Shown piece after piece: positions 23,065-33,800 of a DNA stretch of 64,000 nucleotides. Within the stretch, counting starts at the first letter, position 1; each line of letters opens with the position of its first letter. A program made the translations under genes and the position numbers. Under the pieces are notes generated by a model. The model saw only the letters and a program-made list of their open reading frames with translations. It did no database searches and had not been told where the DNA came from. Source of the DNA: Acytostelium subglobosum LB1 (lineage: Eukaryota > Evosea > Eumycetozoa > Acytosteliales > Acytosteliaceae); contig NW_012236526.1 in NCBI RefSeq assembly GCF_000787575.1, positions 310,001 to 374,000 of the forward strand, written 5' to 3'.

Positions 23065-23424
23065 TTAGTACTTGAAACGCTTGTAGAACTTGTGACCGTG
23101 GTGATGATGTGGGTATGGGTAGGCACCGCCGCCCATGTAGCCTGGTGGGTAGACGGCTGGGGCGATACCAGCTGGGTAGACAGTTGGTCCCATTGGGTAA
23201 ACAGGTGGAGCAACCATTGGCACTACAGATCAGCAAGTAAAGTTTATGGTTAGTAATCTATGTTGTAAAGAGTATTTTGGAGTCTTACTAGAGTATGGCA
23301 TACCTCCGGCAGGGTACATGAGTGGGTCGACGACCATTGGTGGCGCCATGCCAACTCCCATTGGCACAACAGTTGTTGGCACAACATAACCTGGTGGATA
23401 GATTGGGGCTCCGTATGGGTTCAT
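23065..23424 (-). CDS. Small Pro/Tyr/Met-rich protein with His tail
   Basis: Exons are 23289-23424 and 23065-23222, giving 97 residues. The protein begins MNPYGAPIYPPGYVVPTTVV, repeats PP/YP motifs, and ends with a His cluster and basic-aromatic tail (GGGAYPYPHHHHGHKFYKRF..Y). Such GYPP-type small proteins occur widely in amoebae and plants. Some help coat or membrane-associated assemblies, but no function can be given here. Two donors in the same phase are possible, at 23288 (GTAAGA) and 23303 (GTATGC); the second would drop five residues. There is no signal peptide. The leader ends in AAAGAAATG, a good dictyostelid start context. Confidence 0.7.
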
Positions 23425-24589
23425 TTCTTTTATATTATAATCTTAAAGTATACTTGTATAATATAATATATGTTTATATGTATAGAAATTTGTTTGTTTG
23501 TTTGTGTAATAATAGACTAAACTAGTTGTTGTTGATATTAATTTTAATTAGAGTCTGGCCGATGGTGTATTTATCAACAAGTTGTGTGAGAAACTCATTG
23601 AAAGGACTGACACAGTCTACCCACCATTTTGTTCAAAACACTCACATCTTTGTACCAAACACTGAGCATTCAGTTTGTGTGTGTGTATCCATGTGTGAAT
23701 GTTAACCACCACAACCATACACACTTGTTCAACAAAGCGTGTGGGCTTCATCGAATAGGAAGTAATCGAACTTCTGAATTAGAGATTTATCCTGGGAACT
23801 TTGAGATACAACAGCAACAATAATTATTTGAACACAAGGTTTGAAAACACTTGAATTTTATTTGAATTGATTCACAAGTCACATGATGACTCGCTTTGCA
23901 AAAATATATAAATATAAAAAACAAACAATGTTATAATTGTGTGTCACTTGTTTTTTTTTTCGATCCTTGGGTCTTGTGATTGATCTGAACGAGTGGAGTG
24001 TCCTTTTGATAGTTTGTTCTCTCTTTCCACCTTTCTTTATTCAATTGAATTACTTCACAGACAGACAGACAACTAAGCTTCTCAACCTTATTTGTTATAA
24101 ACAGATACAATACATCTTGCGCAACAACACATACACAAAACCATCTCAATCAGTTGTTTGAGAGATATTTTTGCGATCAAAAACACACACAAACATACTC
24201 GGCCCAGGTACCACCAAAACCCCAACCAACTACAAGTACCAAAAACAAACACACTCGATTCGCAGCAGCAGATTTGAGTCAAAAACAACAACAATACGCC
24301 GGCGCTGTTTCCTGACAACCATCCATACATCAATCCGTCAATCCTCATTCATCATTCATTCAATCCATCGAAACATTCTTTCAATCATTCAATCATTCAT
24401 TCAATCATTCAATCGTTTGGCTACCAACAACAATTATAATTCTACTACTTCTGGACATTATCATCACTCAACAGAGTTCTCCAAGCCAGTCCAAACCAGA
24501 CAAGACATAATTGGAACATTGATTTTTGAAGCGACTATTATCTCTTAGCTAGATAGTTGTCGTGGTAGTTGCCACTTCACAACCAAGTC
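23425..24589. other. Divergent promoter region, Pro-rich gene and ACAP gene
   Basis: This is a 1.17-kb AT-rich spacer. A ten-base T run sits at about 23949-23958. ATTCAATC tracts (24340-24415) form the leader of the ACAP gene. Open frames on both strands here are short and overlapping and show no family features. Confidence 0.5.
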
Positions 24590-27500
24590 ATGGACACCAC
24601 CACTACCACCACCACAGCCACCNCCNCCNCAGCCACAGCCAACAACAACACTGATAGCACTCAAACACCATCCATTGATGTCCAAGCACCAGCCCCAGCC
24701 TCAACTCCAAACTCAGCCACATCATCAAATGATGCCCCACAACCACAGCCACAACCACAGGCACAGCCAGCCGTGACACCAAAGGATTCGGCACCATCGA
24801 CTTCGAGCTCACCATCAAACAGCTCGTTTTTCTCTGCGTCTGCTTCGTCGTCGGCATCGGCCACAGCACCAAGCGTAACAGTCACCGCACCAACACTGGC
24901 ACAGAGCGTCCTGCAACAGTCACCATCAACGGCCAGAGCATCACCAGTCACCGTGTTGTCCACATCATCCAACACTCCTCAAAACACATCTGCGTCGTCA
25001 CTCTCATCAAACTCACCAACCTCTTCGCCAAACACCAGTACTCAAAGTCTCAGTGTGGTGGCTGCACCTGGCACTGCTGGCACATCGACAGCATCCAACA
25101 TCCTCTCATTGAGTGCATCTCAGGCAGCCATCCAAAACACTTATCATGCCGAGGAAGTGCAGTTTGCACTTGAGAACAAGAAGACATTGAAGCGTTTGCT
25201 CAAGATATCCAAGCATTGGAATGAGTCCATGAAGTGTAAGTGCACTGGAACTATTCCAATCAATCAATCAATCACTCACTCACTCATTCAATCAACCAAT
25301 CAATCAATTCACACATACTATAGCATACTGCCAACAATGCCATCTATTCTCTGATGAGATGCTCAAGCAGTCTGAACAGATGATCACATTTGCTCAGCCC
25401 AAGGAGAAGAGTCTTGGTGGCAACCTGGCGCACTTTGGAAATGCCCTTCGTTCAGTCAACGGTGTTCACGATCAAATGGTATGTACCAATGGATGACCAT
25501 CCATTCCCATCAATCAATCAATCAGTCAACTAACTAACTAACCAATCATCTACTCATCAGTTGAACGAGATACAAGATGTCTTCTCGACACCTGTAGCCA
25601 ACTTTGTTGACTACGACTTTGCCGAAGTGGTAGAGTCACACAAGCGTGTGACCAAATCCAAGGAGGACTATGATACATCGCTCGGTAAGATATCAGCGTC
25701 GATCAAGAAGTCCAAGACGGGCATCGACGAGACCAAACTGATCAACTACGAGACCGAGCTTGAGAAGCTCAAAGAGGTGCTCGAGTCGCAGAACAAGGAG
25801 TTGGGCATCAAGCTCAATGATCTCTCCTACAAGAACGAGACCAAGTATCTGCGCGCTGTACTACACTTTATCAACGCCCAGTACCTATTCTTCACTCGTG
25901 GCGCCAAGCTACTTGGCGACCTAAAGCCCAAGATCGAGGACATTGAGCGCTACCTCGAGGAGATCCAGCCACCCAAGGTGGTCGAGGGTCATCTCATGAA
26001 GAAGAGCAAGCAAGTGATGGGAGGTTGGAACAAGTGTTGGTACGTGCTCAAGGATGGCATGTTGTACTGTTACAAAGGAAAGAAGGTATGTTATTGATCG
26101 ACTCGACATGAGTGTGGCGCCGCCTAAGATTTGCTCGCTAACTTATCGGACCGCTACTACACAGGAATTCCATCCAGAGAATGCATTGAATATACTTCTG
26201 TGCTCGGTTAGAGTGCCACAACAGATATTGGTGACGGTGCCAACGCAGGCCACCAACACATTGTCGACATCGTCCAAGGAGCAGACTGGTACGGTCGACT
26301 ACCGCTTCGAAATATTGCACCCAAGGAAGAAGTTGCCAATCGTGCTGCAGGCAGAGAGCGAGGAGGAGCGCGATCGTTGGGTGACGGCCATTCAAGAGGC
26401 CATCTCCAACTCACTAAACAGCCAGACGCTCGACAAGCGCACTGGCAACATGAGCTCGAGCGGTGTCACGCAGCTTGGCAAGTCCAATGCCAATCTGCCC
26501 ACACCCAGCCAGACGCCCGATGAGATCAACCAGCAGGTTGTACGCATTATCCAAAAGGCTGCTGGCAATAACGTCTGCGCAGACTGCACCAGCGCGGACC
26601 CAGACTGGGCCTCCATCAACATGGGTGTTTTGATCTGCAAGGGCTGCAGCGGTGTGCACAGGAGTCTTGGCACACACATCTCCAAGGTGCGCTCGCTCAC
26701 ACTGGACAAGTGGTCGCCAGAGAGCATCTACTTTATGCGCGAGGTTGGCAACAGCAAGTTCAACGTTATCTACGAGCACTCATTGTCGGACCAGGTCAAG
26801 CCCACAGAGAAATGCGACCGCGCCGTCAAGGAGGCCTACATCAAGGCCAAGTACCAGACTCGCGACTTTATGATCAAGTCGACTCTGTCTGTTGAGGAGC
26901 TCAGCAAGGTTCTCTACGAGATGACATCGACCTCGAACGTTGGCACACCCGTCGACATTAGCCGCTACCTCAAGGTGTTGGGCCAGGGCGCCGACGTCAA
27001 CTACGCCGACCAGAGCGGACGCACCAACCTTCACCAGCTGATCTGGCGCACAGACGATGTGACCGTGCTGGAGCTGCTGTTGCAGCGTGGCGCCAACATC
27101 ACAATGGTGGACTCGCGCGGCTGGACTCCCATGCATTACGCCGCCTTTTTCAACCGTCCCCGCTGTGCATCGCTCCTGATCAAACGTGGCTTTGACGCGG
27201 CAATCCGCGCCAAGAGTATCGACCATCTGGGCCGCTCGGCACTCGACCTTGCCAAGCTCAACAAGTCCAAGGAGGCCGAGCAGGTGCTCAAGGGCGAGGT
27301 GCACGACTTTGGTCTCACGGTCGACGCCATCGAGGCTGGCACAGTTGTACCATATGAGACCTCACTGCCCAACAGCACCGACTTCCCACGCGAGGAGATC
27401 CTCAGCGAGGACGAGGACGACAAGTATACAGTAGAGAACGAGGCCGAGTCCAGCTGGAGCGAGAGCGAGCGGGACAGCGTTGGCCGGGCCAGCTTTTCTT

Positions 27501-28678
27501 CACCCGATGGACCTACAGCTTCGTCCATCAACAACACCGATTCTTCAACAAACACAAACAACAACAACAATGTACCATCATCCTTCACCATCAGCACCAG
27601 CAGCACCAGCAACTCCCTAACGGCCAGTCGCGATGGCAGCTCCACGCACGCCAAGCCACCCCTGGCTGGTGGCTCCCCAAGCCTCACATCAACTTCACCC
27701 AGCGCCCAGGACGACTCGCTGCAGCTCCCACCACATCTGCAAGACAAGCTCAACCGACCAAAGTCGGCCAAGAGGCGACCATCCATCATTGGCAAGGGCC
27801 GCAACACATTGCGACTCGTTCGTAGCAAGCTTAGTTTGTCCACCAAGATGGATGCACCAGACTTGGAGGCGACCAAGATCGAGGAGGAGGCTGAGGACGA
27901 CTTGACTGAGGACAACATCGGCGAAGACACACCCTTGACCTCGGCACCAGCCACTCCACCAATTATCTCGACTACCGATACCAACAACAGTAACAGTGGC
28001 GCAACCACACCAATCGTGGAGGCACAGCCAGTGTCTGCTGCTCTACCACGATCAGCGTCCGTGGACAATATCAATCAGAAGCAGCAACCAGACACCATTC
28101 AGCAGGTCAAGAGTTCAAACGACTTGACCAGTGGCGGCCATGATGATGGACATTCAACACAGCACCAGCAGCAGCAACAGAAGTTGTCGCCAGCACCATT
28201 CAAAGCGATCTTTAGCAAGTTCAAGGGCATGACAAACAAGAAGCACAAGGACGAGGCGTCGCCCACGGCATCACCATCGAGCCCCAGCGCAAATGCTGAG
28301 CAGTTGGTGGACATCCCCGACAATGTATCAATCAGCAGTGAATCGTCCACATCGGCCAAGTCCAACGACCATTCCTTCTTTGGCACCAAGTCTGACTTTT
28401 TGAGGAAGAAGAAGAAGAAGCCTACGCCAGCCACTAGTGGACCATCGTCGCCAACCGATCAATCGCCAGCCGCCAGTCCAATGACAACGTCTGCAACAAC
28501 AACAACAGCGCCACTACCACCACCAACCAGCAGTCCAAGCCTTGTGTCTGTCGCCCCAACGTCCTCGGTCGTCACCACACCAGTCCCTCCTGCCACGGCA
28601 GCACCTTCAACGGCCGCCGCTGCCACAGATGACACCTGTTCGACATCGTCCACGACTTCAATCGCAACATCCACCTAA
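24590..28678 (+). CDS. ACAP-type ArfGAP: BAR, PH, ArfGAP and ankyrin domains
   Basis: Exons are 24590-25235, 25324-25478, 25561-26085 and 26165-28678, giving 1279 residues. The protein should bind curved membranes through BAR and PH and stimulate GTP hydrolysis on Arf. Residues 1-180 are Thr/Ser/Pro low complexity and include three undetermined bases (24623, 24626, 24629). A BAR domain spans about 185-405 and a PH domain about 407-530 (EGHLMKKSK..GWNKCWYVL, ending DRWVTAIQEAI). The ArfGAP domain at about 565-690 has the zinc finger CADC-x16-CKGC and the arginine finger in GVHRSLGTHISKVRSL. Ankyrin repeats lie at about 725-830. A long Ser/Pro/Thr tail follows, with a basic patch. Dictyostelid ACAPs act in cytokinesis and endocytosis. 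The poly(A) signal AATAAA overlaps the stop codon (28678-28683). Confidence 0.93.
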
Positions 28679-28771
28679 ATAAACACAGCAGTAGCAGTAG
28701 TATAGAAGCAACATTATCATTCATCTATTCATTCCATTTGTTCAATGCATGGTGGCTAGGCTATGATACAC

Positions 28772-29296
28772 TCAATAGTTATCTCTGATAAATTCATTGA
28801 TTGCTCGGTTTGCCCAGTAGTCCACGTTGTCATTGTACTCATCGCCACTGTGTCCGCGCACCCATTCATACACAACGTCGTGCTTGTAGTCCCATCTATC
28901 CAACTCCATCCAGAGGTCTTGGTTCTTGACTGGCCTACCCTGGTAGGAGCGCCATCCGTTGTTCTTCCAGCGTCCGACCCATTCGGTGATGCCCTGTACG
29001 ACGTAGAGCGAGTCGGTGATCACTGTTGCACGAACACCATTGCCCATACGGTTGCTCAAGCTTCTCAAACCCTGTATGACCGCTGTTATCTCCATCCTAT
29101 TGTTTGTGGTCTCAGGTTCGGAGCCATAGATGGACCATCCACTACCCAAGTTGTAAGGGTTGTTCTGTACTAAGAAGGCCCATCCGCCCACTCCTGGATT
29201 GCCTCTGCACGCTCCATCAGTGTATAACAGCTTGTGGGTTATGGCTTGAGGACCATCCACAGTCATCGTCACTGTCATCGTAGTCGTCACAGTCAT
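28772..29296 (-). CDS. RNase HI, copy 1
   Basis: The protein has 174 residues from the ATG at 29296. RNase HI cuts the RNA strand of RNA-DNA hybrids. The fold is clear: LLYTDGACRGNPGVGGWAF with the first catalytic Asp, NNRMEITAVIQGL with the Glu, ATVITDSLYV with the second Asp, and WVRGHSGDEYNDNVDYWAN with the His and final acidic residue. There is no hybrid-binding domain. The N-terminus is odd: the RNase H frame starts with a Thr/Val/Met run (MTVTTTMTVTMTVDG). Another ATG at 29342, in the better leader context, opens an overlapping 41-codon acidic frame (29217-29342). A one-base indel or a different start would change the N-terminus. It lies downstream of a close paralogue in the same orientation. 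Confidence 0.85.
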   Translation of the reverse strand: MTVTTTMTVTMTVDGPQAITHKLLYTDGACRGNPGVGGWAFLVQNNPYNLGSGWSIYGSEPETTNNRMEITAVIQGLRSLSNRMGNGVRATVITDSLYVVQGITEWVGRWKNNGWRSYQGRPVKNQDLWMELDRWDYKHDVVYEWVRGHSGDEYNDNVDYWANRAINEFIRDNY

Positions 29297-29632
29297 AATT
29301 GTTATCACTATCGCTGTCGCTATAGTAATTATTCCATGCCATTGTTGGTTAGATAGATAGTTAGTTAGTTAGTTAGTTAGACACTTTAAGGCTACAAACT
29401 AATAAGTATATGTCTTGTGTATAAGTATGTATGTATATAGATGTTATGAATGAATGAATGAGTTGAACGAGTTGTGCTCATTAGCCCAGTAGTAGTGCGT
29501 GTGTGTGTGTGCGTGTGTGAGCGTGTGTTCGTGGAATGAAGTGTCCTGGACATCAAAGAGTGAGTCAATCTTTGACTATGATAAGATACTATGTACATCT
29601 ATAATGAAGTCTGTTAGACTTCTTTATTTCGA

Positions 29633-30307
29633 TCATCCACGACCTCCACGACCGCCACTCCTGTAGCCGCCTCCTCCTCCGCCTCCACCGCCGCCGCCAC
29701 TCTTGTAGCCGCCTCCTCCACCTCCACGACCTCCTCCGCGGCCTCCACCACCGCCACCTCCGCTACCACGACTGAAGGCTCCTCCACCACCTCCACGGCC
29801 TCCTCCGCCACCGCTACCACCACCTCCACTTGGTTTCATGTTATCGATTGCCTTGTTGGCCATTGCATCGACCTTGTCATTGTACTTGTCACCACTGTGT
29901 CCTTTAACCCATTGATAGTCGACTGTGTGCTTGGAGTTGAGAGTGTCTAGCTCTTGCCAGAGTTCTTGATTCTTGACTGGTTTGCGATCTGCTGTCTTCC
30001 ATCCATTGTCTTTCCATTTGCCGACCCAATCAGTGATGCCATTCTTGACATAGGTCGAGTCAGTGTAGACAGTAGCCTTGGTCGGTCCAGACTTATCCAA
30101 ATGTTTCAATCCTTCAATTACAGCCTTTAACTCCATCTGATTGTTTGTCGTATATTCCTTTGCGCCGGACAACTCTACATCTTGATCCGGTATATAAGAA
30201 GCCCATCCTCCACGTCCTGGGTTACCTCTACATGCTCCATCAGTGTAAAGAGTGACTCCATCTTTACCTCCTCCTTCACTATCATCATCATACTTTCTCT
30301 TTGACAT
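29633..30307 (-). CDS. RNase HI, copy 2, with Gly/Arg-rich (RGG) tail
   Basis: This is a single exon of 224 residues from the ATG at 30307 (MSKRKYDDDSEGGGKDG). Residues 17-160 form an RNase HI domain with VTLYTDGACRGNPGRGGW, NNQMELKAVIEGL, ATVYTDSTYV and WVKGHSGDKYNDKVDAMAN. The catalytic carboxylates and the GHSG histidine are all present. Residues about 162-224 are a Gly-rich tail with RGGGG, SRGSGG, GRGGGRGG and YRSGGRGGRG, an RGG box of the kind that binds RNA and is methylated on Arg. The tail suggests targeting to RNA-rich condensates or nucleolus, which is inference. It is a tandem paralogue of copy 1, which lacks the tail. Confidence 0.92.
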   Translation of the reverse strand: MSKRKYDDDSEGGGKDGVTLYTDGACRGNPGRGGWASYIPDQDVELSGAKEYTTNNQMELKAVIEGLKHLDKSGPTKATVYTDSTYVKNGITDWVGKWKDNGWKTADRKPVKNQELWQELDTLNSKHTVDYQWVKGHSGDKYNDKVDAMANKAIDNMKPSGGGGSGGGGGRGGGGGAFSRGSGGGGGGGRGGGRGGGGGGYKSGGGGGGGGGGGYRSGGRGGRG

Positions 30308-30877
30308 TATTTGTTGTTGGTTGATATCTGTTTGAGTGTGAGATTGAATCAATGAGTGTTGTGTTGTGTTTTGTTTGTGTGTTTACCATCACTCACTTGT
30401 AGTCTTCTTGGAAGTACTTGTTGACAATTCACGCTTTGATGCCAATGAATGGAGTTCGTGTTGTGACTGAATGAATCTTGTCAAAAGACGAAGAGGAAAC
30501 TTCGGACAAAGGCATGCCGAATTGAGTGAGTGTGTGAAAAGGAGAGGGTTTGGGGATGTGATGGGCTTCAATTAATCATCAATAGTTTAGTGGGGCACTT
30601 GTGGATGATGGATGGGTACATGAGATGTGACAGTGGGTAGGGTGGGTGATTGAATGAGTGGTCCTGGATAGGACCTAGTTGAAGGCCTAAGCTCTTATTA
30701 CCCTTTTCAATCAATACCCTACAATCAGTAACTTACTTATCATCATTCTAACCAATCAATCTAGTTAGTTCACTCATTCAATCAATCAATCAATCACAAC
30801 AATCACTAAATCACAACAATCAATCAATCACTACAATCACTCAATCAATGTATATATAATATACAAACAAATGAGAG
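30308..30877. other. Divergent promoter region, RNase H copy 2 and ELMO gene
   Basis: This is a 570-bp spacer. CAAT repeats at 30775-30850 lead into the ELMO start. The part near 30430-30560 is mixed composition without a supported ORF. No RNA gene is seen. Confidence 0.5.
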
Positions 30878-33800
30878 ATGAACGACAACAACAATAACAA
30901 CTATAACCACAATAACAATAACATTAGTAGTAGTATAGGTACAACATCAAATAGCAATAATGTATATACTATACATGTGTATGATCCAGAGGGTACAGAG
31001 TTCCTCTGTCAGATAAGGAGCGACATTGCCTTTAATGTACATATCAAACATTTGTTCATCAATCTGCTGGCGTTCACGCCAGTGTTTAAGCGATCGTCTT
31101 TGGGCAACTTTGACCAGGACGCCGAGAGTGGCGCCCAGATCGCTCAGCACTACGGCCTCCAAGAGGCCGCCAGCGGCGCATGGATCCACGACGCCAAGGA
31201 CCCCAGACTCCAACAACAGGACAATACATTCTTCTTTAAGCTCAAGCCACTCAATGCGTACATCCGCCAAGTGGAAAGTCTGTTACCAGCACCCGTGGCC
31301 ACATCTGGACAGACCCCACCCAGTAGCAGTTATTTGCATCCGGTCGACTCGTCGTCGGCCCCTGCCCACACCACCGCCACCCACACACACATGGGAGGTG
31401 GCCAGGTCCAGGGACCGCCCACTCCACACTCGATGCTGCGCAATCACATTGAGGACAAACTCACACAGATCAGGACAATACATCGCACTGCTACAGCGGC
31501 CACGGTCACAATGCCCTCGCCAACCAACCACATCAACAAGGTGGCTCTGCGCTCGGCCATCGAGAGCCTGCACCTTCACCTCAAGTTGCTGATGCTCAAG
31601 GCGCACCGCACACGTAATGACCACATATTCATGAGCTCGGATAACCTGTGCAACATCATTCGCATTATCTACCGCTCGCCCACGCTTTGGGCGCTCAACC
31701 TGCTCGTTGACTATCTGCAGCGCAACAACACCTTCATGCAGACGCTGTCCACACAGACCACATCGGGCGACGACTGGCAACAGAACCAGCTGCGGAGCAT
31801 CACGGCCGCCATGGTGCAGAGCGGTGGCCACTCGCCCATCGACACATCGCCAGGCTCCACCATCAACGGCCTGCTTCAGAGCATGGGTGGCAGCGTGTCC
31901 AGCAGCATATATCGCACAAAGAACAAGACGCTCAACGGTGGTAGCGTCGACTCTAGCAACGTTGTGTCGCTGTTCACACTGATCGATCAGTCGATAAAGG
32001 TGTGCGCCAGTGAGTTTGGCAAGCGCAGCTTCTATATGCACCTGCTCGAGCAATATGAACGACGTGATAGCAGTGTCAACAGCTTCCCATCGAGCGAGGA
32101 GATCTTCTCAGACGCCGACCTCAATGAGGAGAGCGACAGTCTGCCCATCTGCCACAGTGAAATCATCATTCAGACCATCAGCTTCATCAACAACATGTTC
32201 CAACTTGCACCAAACCCTGTATCATACCTTGCAAGGCTTCATCAAGATCAGGTCCTAAAGGTTATCTATGTATGTTTGATTGTCCCTTGGGACTCCCTGA
32301 GGCTTCCCTTGGCCCTCACACGCACACACTAACCATACTCGGCCTCAATCAATCAACAGGACTTGAAGGGCAAGGATCCAAACATCTACAACTCTGAGCA
32401 ATACGCGACATTAAAGGTATGTTGGACTGGACGACACTCCTTGGACCTCGACCCTCGCGATCCTAATCCCTCCCTCCCTACCATCGCCACCGCCACACTC
32501 TCACAGAACAACTTGGTCAAGGACTTGAGGGATCAGCGATTCCAAACATTGGACGTTGAGAACACAAAGCATCAGATATTGTTCTCAGACCTGTGGGCGT
32601 CGACATTGGTGTCGTACCCTTTCGGTGGCGTCAGCTCATATCGTTGGCTACAACTTGGATTCAGAGGCGCAAACCCCGTGGACGATCTTCGCGTCACTGG
32701 AACATTGGCATTGCGCAACCTGACCTACTTTTCCAAGACACACCCGGCCACATTCCAACACCTGCTCCTCTTGCAAACGGAGCGTGAGCAGCAAGTTGGC
32801 AACGACGATGTACTCACCCCATCCAAGTCGACAGCCTATCCTCTTGCTGTGGTCGGTGCCGCACTCAGCTACCACTTGGCCAATCTCTTTAGGATTGATC
32901 GACAGCAACAGCAACATGATCAACAACAAGACACAACGACATCATCACCACGTAAAGTGGATGAACACAGCTCATTACTTTGGGAGATAGCATTGAGTGA
33001 CATACACTGGTTCGATCAATGCTATGTCGCAGCCTTCATGCTGTTCGAGTCAATATGGACGACGAACGCCTACTCATACAAGGACTTTGGACATATTCTC
33101 CAGTCGACGACGTATGTGTCCTCCTCCACAGTCCACATTGATTGACTGATAGATACTGACAATACCTTGACCACATTATAGCGCCATTTTGGAAAGGGTG
33201 GTCGAGAGACTTCCCAAGTCAAGCCAGGACTTCTCGTACATGGTCGAGGAGAATTTGGCCTTGGACTACTTTGGAGAACAGTTGGTCAAGAGATATCTCC
33301 AACTACAAAAGTTAAACAATCAACATCAACATCAACACGCAATGGGTGTCGCGTCCAAAGTCTCAGACTCTCCAGCCTCCAAGTTCTCTTGCAAGCAATT
33401 GATCACATTCTTTGGTGAGAGCGCTGACATGGAAACATTCCAATTCCTTCCATCACATGTAAGTCATTCAATCAATCGATCAACCAATCAAACTCCAACT
33501 CTTACTCATACCAACTACTACCAGCTGATCACTGATGACGACTTGATGGCAAACATTAATCAGAACAGTGAGGAAGAGCGCAATCAGAGGATACACTCAT
33601 TCTTTGGTCAATGGCTTAGTAGCGAGCATGTGGACTACTGCGAGAAGATTAGACTCTCGGTACAGATGCAGGAATCCTTGCTCACGGCCTCACTCAAGTC
33701 ATATGAGACATCGGCCCATGGATCACCATCAGCCGCATCACCAACAATGTCCTCTCACAACTCGCCCAGACGTCTCAGCAGCAGCTGCTCGTCACTACAC

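Noticed and set aside
23949-23958. T10 run as an RNA polymerase III terminator
   Set aside because: No tRNA, 5S or other Pol III gene structure or A/B box pair is visible upstream.
26054-26164. Continuous open frame across the third ACAP intron
   Set aside because: The frame stays open by chance; splicing GTATGT at 26086 to the AG at 26164 restores the PH-domain frame.
31283-32053. 256-codon antisense frame under the ELMO gene
   Set aside because: Mirror of the biased codons in the true exon; no domain character.
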